Below are positions 43,651-53,384 of a stretch of DNA of 64,000 bases, one piece after another (within the stretch, counting starts at the first letter, position 1; each line of letters begins with the position of its first letter). The DNA comes from Lithobates sylvaticus (lineage: Eukaryota; Chordata; Amphibia; Anura; Ranidae). The stretch is from positions 581,749,239 through 581,813,238 of the forward strand of contig CM053029.1 of the NCBI GenBank assembly GCA_028564925.1, read 5' to 3'. Below the pieces are notes generated by a model, which was not told the DNA's origin, searched no databases, and saw only the letters and a list, made by a program, of their open reading frames with translations. The position numbers and the translations under genes are program-made.

Positions 43651-43820
43651 CCCGGTCTGTGCTGGGGATTGTCGGGTACCGATCCCTGGAAGAGCGGAGC
43701 GTGAGGGTGGCTCAGACGGCTGTATTTTTTCCCTTATTAGCGGTGAGGAGTGCGGAGCTCTAGCAGGAAGCGTCCTCCATGTTAGGCTTCGCGCATGCGC
43801 CCCCCTTCTTCTTACATTTT

Positions 43821-44387
43821 TATAAGTAAATTAAGGATTACTCTCTTGTTTAAGCAGGTGATCAGGTACATGTTACATATATAATGTGGGATCGTAATCT
43901 AAGTATCTTCAAGGGCCCATAATAGTTTTAGGTCACCAATCAATGCACTAACCTCACAAAGTATAAAATGTAATCGAAGTAGTATCAAACACAACAACAT
44001 CCTGCAGCATTTCCTCCAGATTTAATGGTATCTGCTAAAATGCGATGAAAGGGACACAGACCATTAGGCAAGAACAAAATTTCTTCCATAATTTTATCTT
44101 TGTTTAATTGAATATTTAATTAGAATAAATATGAAATTATAATTTTTTTCCTGTGCATTTTAGTACAGAAGAGAGCACCCAGGCGAAAGCTCAGCTGGCT
44201 GTGCCATGTATCTGCTTGACAATCAATGGCATACTTTTAATTAATGTGTTGTGGCAGAGGAGGCAGTTGCTGTTCAACTTTACAAATTTATGTTGGTGTA
44301 AATGAGAATCTGGATGCTAGATCCCTGCAGTTTGGTGGCAACACATTTTTTTCCTAATTTTTCTATTTTTGAATAACACATTATAGT
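43821..44387. other. Single-copy island, candidate conserved noncoding element
   Basis: Between about 43990 and 44340 I see no repeat ends, tandem units or coding frame. The AT-rich core (44095-44145) contains several homeodomain-type TAATTA/ATTTAATT words. The texture resembles conserved regulatory DNA in gene deserts, but conservation cannot be seen from one sequence. Confidence 0.3.
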
Positions 44388-44392
44388 GTATA

Positions 44393-45162
44393 TGTCACGT
44401 ACCTGATCCGAAGCCAATATGCAGAGAGGGGATCCCCTTGCGGCTAGGTGCGGTATACCTCTGAAAGAGCCACAGAAGGTATACAGCCCGAAGTAGCATG
44501 GGTTGCCGGCAGGATCTGGATGGGTCCAGAAGAGCATCACCTTGTGAGGACTGCCAGGGCGTGGCGGTGCACAGGTGATCAGGAACTTCTCACTTTGCTT
44601 GGAATAGACTTTGCTTTAGAGGACAGCAGTGGACACCCAGCTGAGGGTCAAACACATGATGGTCAGTGGACACCCGGCTGAGGGTCAAACACAGGATGGC
44701 CAGAAGCAAGAGCAAGTCCGTGAAGTAAGCTGGGGTCATAAACTGGTAATCAAGCTGGAGCAAAGTCCATATAGCAAGCCGGGGTCATGCAAAGGTAATC
44801 AGGCAGAGGAAAAGACCATATAGCAAGCCAGGGTCATGCACAGATTATCAGGCAAAGTCCATATAGCAAAGCCGGGGTCATGCACGGATAATCAGCAGAA
44901 GGAAGGTCAAGGAGCAAGCCAGGGGATGAGCCAGGAGCGGAGGTCAACATGTCTGGAATGAGCCGGGTCAAGAACAGGAGATCCAAAAAGTAACACAGAG
45001 GTTCAGGAGTACAGGAAGCTGACAACAATCCAGCAATTTGGGTCAGACAGTTGCAGCCTTTTATAGGCCAGCAAGGGGATTCATCTGTCAAATGATGTGC
45101 CTATGGCGCCCATTTCTTCTACTGGCAAGATTGCCAGTACTTCCACGGCCATTTCCCTGACA
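44393..45162. mobile_element. Solo LTR, 5-bp TSD (fossil)
   Basis: Begins TGTCACGTACC, ends TTCCCTGACA, flanked by GTATA at 44388-44392 and 45163-45167. TG...CA ends and a 5-bp duplication suit a Ty3/Gypsy-type solo LTR of 770 bp. Inside are degenerate repeats built on AGCCGGGGTCATGCA and CAAAGTCCATATAGCAAG. No internal coding part. It shares the TGTCA start with the Gypsy LTR at 4216 but is otherwise different. Confidence 0.75.
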
Positions 45163-45234
45163 GTATATATAAAGACAAAACTTTTTTGTTTTGGATAAAC
45201 TAGGGAAGGCTTAAAATCCATTAGGACACTTCCA

Positions 45235-45605
45235 GAACCCCTGCCAGTACCTACAGAATCACTTCCAAACTCCCCTACTGGTTCTTTCAATGGAGCTCAC
45301 AGAATCTCAAACAGAACTTACAGAATCCTTGCCAGTACTGCCAATGTTACTCACAGAATCCCAGCCAGTACTTCTAATAGTACTTGCTGAGTCCCTGCCA
45401 GTACTTCCAATGGTATTCACAGAATCCCTGCAAGTACTTTCAATTCTACTTTTATTATCCTTGCCAGTACTTCCAATGTTACTCACAGAATCCCAGCCAG
45501 TACTTCCAATGTTACTCACAGAATCCCAGCCAGTATTTTCAATGGTACTCGCTGAATCTCTGCCAGTACTTCTAATGGCATATACAGAATCCCTGCAAGT
45601 ACTTT
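45235..45605. repeat. Minisatellite, unit about 30 bp
   Basis: Units such as CCAGTACTTCCAATG plus TTACTCACAGAATCC repeat with many variants. Open frames over the array (up to 105 residues) are not genes. Confidence 0.88.
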
Positions 45606-45674
45606 AAATTTTACTTGCGTTGGCCCACCCTTTGCAGCTATAACAGCTTCAACTCTTCTGGGAAGGCGATATGA
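45606..45674 (-). mobile_element. Tc1-like MITE fragment
   Basis: Contains GTTGGCCCACCCTTTGCAGC and CAACTCTTCTGGGAAGGC, words I associate with a widespread Tc1/mariner-type MITE. A piece of the same family in the other orientation appears at about 47172-47226. Confidence 0.5.
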
Positions 45675-47171
45675 CATCACTAAGGGAGCACTAAGGGAGC
45701 AAGGGAGGAGGTGGAATCCTTATGGGTAGAGCTACAAAGGAGGGGGGAAACTAAGGGGAAAGTAATACTGGGAGTATGCTATAGGCCCCCTATCCAGAGG
45801 TAGGAGGCGGACCATCACAAGGATTATCGGCAAGAATGGGAAGTGTCATTATAATGGGTGATTTTAATTATCCAGACATAGATTGGGTGGAATTAACTGC
45901 GCATTCATCTAAAGCTTGCCAGTTCCTAAATGTCTTGTAGGACAATTTCATGGGTCAGATGGAAAATGCAGAAACAAAGCATTACTAGACCTACTGGTTA
46001 CCAACAATACAGACCTGATCACGGATGTGGAAATACGGGGCAATTTAGGAAACAGCGATCACAGGTCACTTAGTTTTAGTATAAATCACACAAATAAGAA
46101 ACATAAGGGGAATACAAAGACACTGAATTTCAAAAGAGCCAACTTCCCTAAACTATGATCCTTGATAGAAGATAATAATTGGGATAAAATCTTGGGAACA
46201 AAGAACACGGAGGGAAAATGTATATGCTTTAAGAGCATATTAAATAAGGGCATTAGCTTCAGTAACCAAAACTGCAATGTTTATTCTCATGACATGTCAC
46301 ATGAAGCCTCATGGCTAACAGAGGACAGAATTAGAATTAGACTTGAAAAACTTTTTTTTATTAATAAGTCACCGGGACCAGATGGCTTGCACCCGAGGGT
46401 CCGTAAGGAACTCAGTCTAGTAATTGCCAGACCATTGTACCTATTTTTTACGAACAATCTACTGACTGGAATGGTACCAGCTGATTGGAGAAAAGCCAAT
46501 GTAGCACCAATATTTAAAAAAGGGCCCAAAATACATCCCTGGGAATTACAGACCAGTTAGCCTAACATCAATAGTATGCAAGCTCTTGGAGGGAATGATA
46601 AGGGACTATATACAAGATTTTAGTAATGAAAACGATATCATTAGCAGTAATCAGCATGGATTCTCGAAAGAATCGTTCTTGTCAAACCAATCTATTAACC
46701 TTCTATAAGGAGGAGAGCTGCCATCTAGATAAAGGAAGGCAGTAGATGTGGTGTATCTGGATTTTGCAATGGCATTTGATGCAGTTCCACATAAACGTTT
46801 ACTGTACAAAGTAAGGTCCGTTGGCATGGACCATAGGGTGAGTACATGGATTGAAAACTGGCTACAAGGGCGAATTCAGAGGGTAGTGATAAATGGGGAA
46901 TACTCAGAATGGTCCGGGATGGAAAGCGGGTTCCCCCAGGGTTCTGTCTTGGGACCAATCCTATTTAATTTATTCATAAACGACCTGGAGGATGGAATAA
47001 ACAGCTCAATCTCTATATTTATGGACGATACAAAGCTAAGCAGGGCAATAACTGGATGTGGAAACCTTGCAAGAAGATCTGAACAAATTAATGGGGTGGG
47101 CAACTACATGGCAAATGAGGTTTAATGTAGAAAAATGTAAAATAATGCATTTGGGTGCAAAAAATATGACT
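45675..47171 (+). mobile_element. CR1-like LINE fragment
   Basis: Endonuclease word MGDFNYPDIDW near 45857, then LLVTNNTDLITDV and GNSDH. The reverse transcriptase includes SPGPDGLHPRV (46367), DWRKANVAPIFKKG (46483), VVYLDFAMAFDAVPH (46750) and PQGSVLGPILFNLFINDLEDG (two adjoining words, 46937 on), followed by FMDDTKL where FADDTKL is usual. These motifs are those of CR1/L3-type LINEs. Several stops and frameshifts make it dead, and both ends are truncated. Confidence 0.82.
46748..47125 (+). pseudogene. CR1-like reverse transcriptase palm fragment
   Basis: About 125 residues of the palm and thumb: LDFAMAFDAVPHKRLL, TWIENWLQGRIQRVV, GSVLGPILFNLF and MDDTKLSRA. The Ala of the usual FADD box is replaced by Met. 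Part of the LINE at 45675-47171. Confidence 0.8.
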
Positions 47172-47227
47172 GGGATGCCATTAAAGTTCATGTGTGTGTG
47201 CACGCGACCCAATACCTTTGGTAATAA

Positions 47228-47445
47228 AGGGATTGATTTACTAAAGGCAAATATACTGTGCACTGCAAGTGCATTTGGTCCAGATCTGAGGGGAAGCTCT
47301 GAAATGAGGGGAATCTCTGCTGATTTCTATCAATCAAAAATGCAGTTTTTTTATTTTCCTTACATGATTCCCTCAGATCAAGAGCAACTGCACTCGCAGT
47401 GCACAGACCCCATAGTGTATCTTCAACTTTAGTCTTACCCATCTC
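47228..47445. mobile_element. MITE of the GATTTACTAAAGGCAAA family
   Basis: GGGATTGATTTACTAAAGGC opens the element, which includes TGCACTGCAAGTGCA and its near-complement CACTCGCAGTGCAC near the other end. The right terminus is decayed. The same family makes the arms and interior at 34050-36230. Confidence 0.5.
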
Positions 47446-47589
47446 TGGCCCACCACCATGGCGCAGTGCAATACAATGTAGAAACTTCAGCTGCCAACAA
47501 GGCATTACATTCTGGGATCATGCTGGGTGGGTCAGAGCTCTGATTTTCAGATTGAAGTTTTTCAGGACACATATATCTATATGTATGGG

Positions 47590-48475
47590 CAGGGGCGTAC
47601 CTAGTGCATTTGGCACCCGGAGCGGATCCTATATCTGGCACCCCCCCCCCCACCTTAAAACGTAAAAACACCCCACTGTGCCCGCTGCATACCTCTGCAT
47701 CCTTAAATATCTTTTTGTCACTACTGTGTACATTACACATCACCTCTGGACCCCTTTACATTACACGGCACCCTGCACCCCTTTACAATACAGAGCACCC
47801 TGTACCTCTGGACCCCTTTACATCACACAGCACCCTGCACTTCTGGACCCCTTTACATTACACAGCACCCGGCACCTCTGGACCCCTTTACATTACACAG
47901 AACCCTGCACTTCTGTACCCCTTTACATTACACAGCCCTTGCACCTCTGGACCCCTTTACATTACACAGCACCCTGCACCCCTTTACAATAGACAGCACC
48001 CTGTACCTCTGGACCCCTTTAAATTACGCAGCCCTTGCACCTCTGGACCCCTTTACATTACACAGCACCCTGCACCTCTAGACCCCTTTACATTACCCTG
48101 CACCTCTGGTCCCCTTTACATTACACAGACCCCCCTGTACCTCTGGACCCCTTTACATTACACAGCCCTTGCACCTCTGGAACCCTTTACATTACACAGC
48201 CCCCCTACATCTCTGGACACCTGTATGTTACACAGACACCCCCCCAACAGCTCTGGACCCCCTGCATGTTACGCAGACCCGCCTACAGTGCAGACCCCCC
48301 CTACAGTGCAGACCCCCTACAATACAGACCCCCCCTACAGTGGAGACCCCCCCCCCCCGCGATGTCTCCGCTTCAATCGCGGAGGGGGGGTGGCAGAAGC
48401 CAGCCTGACACCCCCCCGTGTGTGGTACCCGGTGCTGCCCACCCCCCCCCCCGCCCCCCACTTAGTACGCCACTG
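47590..48475. mobile_element. Non-autonomous hAT with internal minisatellite
   Basis: Ends CAGGGGCGTACCTAG and CTTAGTACGCCACTG, perfect 8-bp duplication TGTATGGG at 47582-47589 and 48476-48483. Most of the 886 bp is a tandem array of CTCTGGACCCCTTTACATTA-type units (47735-48260) followed by a short CAGACCCCCCCTACAGTG array (48275-48345). Confidence 0.88.
47735..48345. repeat. Minisatellites inside the hAT element
   Basis: The main unit is about 33 bp: ACCCCTTTACATTACACAGC plus CCTGCACCTCTGG. Then comes a roughly 17-19 bp C-rich unit. Long Pro/His/Tyr-rich open frames over it are artefacts. Confidence 0.9.
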
Positions 48476-48483
48476 TGTATGGG

Positions 48484-49414
48484 TTTTTCCAGGCACCCAC
48501 ATGAAGCTTTCAACACATTTTAGTACATTACAGGTAAATTGTGATGCCTGATTTTGTAGTCTGTTATCAGGGGGTTTCTAGGGCCTAATAGACCAGGAGC
48601 ACCTCTGGGCAAACAGATTTAAATGTTGAGGGGCTGGAAGGCTATCATGGTGGCCAGTTTGTATCAAATCTAGGACTAATATACTTTTAATTTAATACTT
48701 TTAACTAATTATACTTTTTAACTGAACATAAAATTGGTCTAAAAACTGTAATGTCACATTATGATGACAAATCGTTAACAGATGAATTGATGATCAGATC
48801 AATTATACAATGTTTCAGAACTGTATCATGCATAGAATGTATTATCTCCATATGTCAAATTAGTCCTGGGGCTATAAGTGGAAAAGCTGGGGCACATGAC
48901 CTGGGTGCCAGGGTCTGGCAATGCCCCTGGCTACTATTAAAGGTTTGAATGTGACTGGTTTACTTTAAAACCGAATTCCAGGTATGGCAATTTTTACATA
49001 GTTACATTGGTCCAAATTGGACCAATGTACATATGTATGTGCTATACCTCTGGGTATGGTAGCCACTAGTTTCGGAGTCTTTTGCCAAGTTGGTGCACTT
49101 TTGCTTACTGATCACAGAAGGTTGCCTGCTCAGCTCCGGCGCCATTCAAAAAACCCTTTTGCATTTTCGCAATGAATGTAAAGTGTTGTCTAATTTGACA
49201 AGGTGGATATTGTGATGCCACCGCCCTGCCCCTCCACCTTGAATGCTTTGCATGTATTGAGAAAATGCAAAGTGCTCTCTGAAAGGCATCCTTACCAAGT
49301 GAGCCACCTGCTGTGTTTACAATGTAGCAGGGCAACTGCTGGGCGCAGAACCTGGAAGCTAGCAGAGATCAGTGTAGTAGTGGCATCTACTACACTGGTT
49401 TCCAGCTTTTAAAA
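48484..49414. other. Mostly single-copy-like, with a MITE-like piece
   Basis: 48484-48945 shows no repeat structure. Around 48965-49070 the word AATTCCAGGTATGGC and the hairpin TTGGTCCAAATTGGACCAA suggest a decayed MITE. No coding region supported. Confidence 0.3.
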
Positions 49415-49940
49415 CAGCCTTTCTCAACCTTTTAAACACAGAGGAACCCTTTCTGGTCTCAGGGAACCCCTGCTAGCAATTACCATATTTACAGCTCATG
49501 ATACATTAGTGTGATGGTCAATTGGAAGAATGCTCCCTACATTGGTGGTCTTTAGGAAGAATTACCCCCTTACAGATAGCTAAGAAGATCAATGGTGTCA
49601 GTTGGAACCTTCCTGAGATTCAGAAATTGCTCATTGCTCAAAGAACACCCAACAACCTCTGGAGAAACCCTAGGGTTCTATGAAACCCTTGCAAAAAAGG
49701 GAGAAAGGCAATGGAAGTCGATTAAAACATTGTTTTTTTAATGCAGGTGAATAACAGTCAAAAAATCCAACACGTTTCGGCCACCAGGCCTTAATCATGG
49801 CTTTTTTTGCATGGATTTCACATGGAGGTTTGCAGAGACTTTCCAGGCTGAGTGCTGTGTTCTTGAGGCTGACCAGGCATTACACAGGAGGTAGTAGCTC
49901 GAATTCACCTGTGCCATGGAACCCTATTTAAGAAACCCTG
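49415..49940. mobile_element. Possible hAT MITE (CAGCCTTTCTCAACC end) with insertion
   Basis: CAGCCTTTCTCAACCTTTT at 49415 and AAGAAACCCTG ending at 49940 resemble hAT ends, and GGAACCC words near both ends support pairing. I could not confirm an 8-bp duplication. The stretch 49690-49880 looks like a separate insertion carrying a hammerhead-like motif. Confidence 0.45.
49760..49808 (-). ncRNA. Hammerhead-like motif, copy d
   Basis: On the minus strand: helix I pairs AAAAAAGCC with GGATTTTTT (two C-G, one mismatch, six A-T), core ATGATTA (49798-49792), helix II GGCC-TGGT-GGCC, then GAAACGTGT and T as the cleavage-site nucleotide (49769). It has the best helices of the four copies. As in the others, the core reads ATGANTA where the canonical word is CTGANGA, with one extra A before helix II. 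Confidence 0.5.
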
Positions 49941-50400
49941 TTCTGGAAGGATCCCACAGGTATAGCACATACAAACCTACATTGGTTCAAGCTGTACCAG
50001 TGTGTGTCGAAGCGCAGAGTGGTGCGGCAGGAGTAAACACAGACTCTGGTTTGCCGAAAACAGAACATGTATTAATGCAGAATCCAGTAATTTACAATAA
50101 ACCCGGCGGGAAGGCACCTGACTGGGAACACTCATGGCATGTAACAGCAGTGTATAGCAAAGCAACTCTCAGTTTTGCCTACAGCATCTGTCCTGAAAGG
50201 AATGTGGCCTGGCAAATCCGAACCCAAATGTGGAGGTCTCCAGAAGGATGGTGTGTCCCTATCTGTTCCTTACTCATCTGGAACCTTTCCCTGATGCTAA
50301 TCACTGTCCCTGTTCGACAGATGACCTATCCCTACACTACACACATGTGAAATGTGCCCCAAGCCTGGAAGCCAGGGTCTTAAAAAAGAAGTGTGTTTTT
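49941..50400. other. Unclassified stretch with a 144-residue open frame
   Basis: A plus-strand frame at 49916-50350 has no recognisable domain and begins inside repeat-like sequence. I do not call it a gene. No terminal repeats were seen. Confidence 0.3.
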
Positions 50401-51006
50401 TTTTTAAGATTTATACTTACCTAGGTGGATGCAGCATCGGTCCGATGCTGCATCTGTCCCCAGCGCCTCTAACACTGAGAACCGATCCTTCACACACCCT
50501 GCTGATTGCTCGGCTCTCACAGCTCCCTGAACAGCTCTCTGCTCCCCGTCCCCCTGCACTCTCACTGGAGAGCTGGGCTGTGGAGGGGGTGGGAGCGGCC
50601 GGCTCAGGCTATTATATGCTGACCCGGGTGCCGGTCTAGGCATGTGGGAGGATCCCAACTCCATTGTTGAGATCTTGGTCAAGCCTTAGCGGCTTCCCCC
50701 TGCATCTCCTCGGCGGCCAATACAGTTGCTTCTCCTCTTGGCCAATCAGGGCTTCCTGATTGGGAGGAGAAGCAGGAAGACAATAGCGAATATTAATCCG
50801 CTATTGTCGCACAACTGGGTGCAGTGCTCTACACCCCCCGAGCCCACCCTTTTTTTAAGCCAATTAGAGCCTCGGACTCTAACAATGTGCTTTAAAAAAA
50901 CCCTATTGAAATCCAATGCATCCGGCGCCCTGTATGTAGATTCAGGGCCGGGCGTGTGGATTAGGAGGGCGGCACCCCTGCGCTCCTAATGGAGCAGCCA
51001 CCACTG
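50401..51006. repeat. Dispersed repeat ending in a hAT-like right end
   Basis: It contains the hairpin GATGCAGCATCGGTCCGATG. The segment ends GGAGCAGCCACCACTG at 51006, the form of a hAT right terminus. I could not find the left end or a duplication. Confidence 0.4.
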
Positions 51007-51075
51007 GTTGCTAAAGTCACATGGGGATAAGTATCCAATCAGATAGCTTTCCCAGTGACCCAGGAAACCATAGAG

Positions 51076-51208
51076 CAGTGATGGTGAACTTTGGCACCCC
51101 AGATGTTTTGAAACTACATTTCCCATGATGCTCAGCTACACTGCAGAGTACATGAGCATCATGGGAAATGTTCCAAAACATCTGGGGTGCCAGGGTTCGC
51201 CATCACTG
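51076..51208. mobile_element. Palindromic hAT MITE, 133 bp
   Basis: Ends CAGTGATGGTGAACTTTGGC and GGGTTCGCCATCACTG, perfect 8-bp duplication CCATAGAG at 51068-51075 and 51209-51216. Almost the whole element is one hairpin (GCACCCCAGATGTTTTG against its complement). Same family as 57206-57341; ends shared with 15772-16618. Confidence 0.92.
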
Positions 51209-51262
51209 CCATAGAGGAACGATGCCCCTCTTGACTTCCTCATCCCCTGCAATGGTTGAGAG

Positions 51263-51595
51263 CAGTGGCATCGCTAGGGGCTGGCTACTGGGGCTATAGC
51301 CCCGAATCTGGGGCCCATAGCCCCGAATCTCTTACCTAGGGTTGGCTCCGAACTCCATCTACTCAGCTGGGGGAGGAACATGACTAGTTAATGTTATTAG
51401 GCACAAGCTGTTATCTATATTCAGCAGTTCCATCAATTTAATCATTGTCCCGACCTCCACTTCTGTACCAATCTCAACCACAGCCCCCCCTGATGTAAGG
51501 GGGGGGGCTCTCTGGGGACCCTGATGTAATGAGGGGGCTCTGATGTAAGTGGGGATCCACACTCGATATGTAACAATAATTTATATATAATATAC

Positions 51596-51679
<84 letters not shown>

Positions 51680-51805
51680 CACACAGATACATACACACAC
51701 ATATATATTATATACATGTGTATGCCCGCCCAAGCATATGACTTTCTTTACTTCGCTGCTATGGGCTCTAGCCCCAGATCTTTTGTAGACCTAGCAACGC
51801 CCCTG
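51263..51805. mobile_element. Non-autonomous hAT with TA microsatellite
   Basis: Ends CAGTGGCATCGCTAGGGGC and AGCAACGCCCCTG, 8-bp duplication GTTGAGAG (51255-51262) and GTTGAGTG (51806-51813), one mismatch. A TA run occupies about 51597-51674. Confidence 0.82.
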
Positions 51806-51813
51806 GTTGAGTG

Positions 51814-53230
51814 CCACCGGCAGTGGCGAAAGTAGACTATACCTGCCTACAAGTGTAACTATGTAAAAATTACAAATCCTCTAAAATAATATAATATAAT
51901 AATCAAATTGTGCATCCTGCTGCTCGTTCCCGGAGCCGGATTGTATTGGGAACAATAATATATGGATAACAATACACTAAATGAAATGCTAAAACACTCA
52001 CCTACAGTCTTATTTCTTTATTATTTATGATGCACATGTTGGGGGCTTTATTAACATGCACTTACATAACATTTATAATCTATTCCTGATTTCCAGCAAC
52101 CTCTAGCTGTGATGGTAATGAAGGATCAGTGATAGTGGTGTCACAGGTCTGGTTGCTCCAGGCCTCTTACCATTTAAAAGGAGCACTTTTTGTACTAAAG
52201 GAAGCAAGGGGTCATGCGGCATTAGCACAGGAATAACTTAGCATTTGCTCGGAGTCGCTGCTTTCCAGACTTAGCGCATATTGCAAGGCACAAGACAGCA
52301 TCTCCTTTCAGGTTGATGAATGGTTTTTTCAAACGTTCTGTTCCCTAGTTATGAGAAGGGTGACCCGGTCAGGAGACGACTTTATGAAACCATAAAAAAT
52401 GTATGTCACTTCGGACTCTCTAATGTCATGTAAGAAAAAAAAAAAAAATGAAATAAATAAATAAAAAAGCTGCGTGGAGATGGGGGTGTAATAACAAATC
52501 TGTTTTTATATCTGAAAATGCCTTTCCTTTCACAATCCCACCGCATAACCAGCCTTGGCTGTCTATGATGTCAACAAAACCAACTCTCTTTGAAAAGGTT
52601 TCTCTATTATTTTTTTTTATTTTATTTTTTTACAGAAATCCCGGGAACAATGAGACATTTCAGATTACTACAGACAGTGCATTGAAAAGGATGCCGCTTT
52701 ATATAGGCTAGTCAAGGTGGCTCTGACTTTTAAAGCATGCAGAACAGCCAGACAGAGAGAAATTTACTGTAAAGTGCAAAGCTTTGAAAAGAAGAAAAAA
52801 AAAAAAAATCTTTTATCTCTTAATTTATAAGGCCCCTTTTCTCCGTGTCATAAAGAATCAAAAACAGCGAGTATGGCCAGGTACACTTGCCCTGTGCCTT
52901 TGGTAGAATACTCTGGAGCTTACAGATAGTGACATGTAGATTTTAACAAACGCTGTCCTCTGTAGGTCCATAATTTTGCATTCATTGAATTCCCTCATTT
53001 CTTTTCTGCTTTGATATGCATATCTCAGAGCACTAATGCTTTTTTACCCTGGGATGTAGCACATTTTCTGACTGATGTTAGAATGTTAATTTGCCAAAGG
53101 TGCGTGACCCATGGTGGAGAGGGGACAAGGTCCTCCTTGATTAAGGTTGCCATCAGTCATGGGTGAGCCATATAGCCTTGGTTCTAGTATATATATAATC
53201 AGGAAAGAGTTCAGGGATAACTCATTCCTT
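51814..53230. other. Longest single-copy island; candidate conserved noncoding DNA
   Basis: Apart from A and T runs (52435-52450, 52608-52632, 52796-52808), 52080-53130 shows no repeat ends, palindromes, tandem units or coding frame. It contains TATGCATATC and several AT-rich homeodomain-type words. It is the stretch of the window least like a transposon and the best place to look for conserved regulatory sequence. Confidence 0.35.
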
Positions 53231-53384
53231 AAAGGAGAAGCATGGGATTAAAAAACAAAAAAAATAAGTGTAGCCAGGGCTTTTATTCTCAGAGAACAGG
53301 AGAAAGAATTCCCCAATTACCAGTCACCCTTTAAAAGGAGTTGTAAACCCTCAGGGTTTTCCACCTTAATGCATTCTATGCCCA
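53231..53384. repeat. Two TTAA-type MITE ends
   Basis: TTAAAGGAGAAGCATGG near 53231 and TTAAAAGGAGTTGTAAACCC near 53332 look like starts of TTAA-flanked MITEs. Neither has a visible partner end; the second is cut by the DIRS relic. Confidence 0.4.

Larger units (their letters stand above)
37133..43803 (-). mobile_element. Nearly intact L1-like (L1/Tx1) LINE
   Basis: A 6.67-kb LINE on the minus strand between exact 17-bp duplications. From its 5' end: a 5' UTR of about 150 bp, ORF1 (43650-42565), a spacer of 737 bp with long C runs, ORF2 (41827-38041) and a 3' UTR ending in AATAAAAA and a short A-rich end. It is full length, ORF1 is open, and ORF2 is interrupted by a single frameshift, so the copy is young. 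The 3' UTR is lengthened by a snap-back insertion at 37576-38004. Confidence 0.92.

Noticed and set aside
47604-48551. Pro/His/Tyr-rich open frame of 315 residues
   Set aside because: Spans the minisatellites and both ends of a hAT element.
49916-50350. 144-residue open frame
   Set aside because: No recognisable domain, starts inside a MITE-like end and has no gene context. Length is within chance for the composition.
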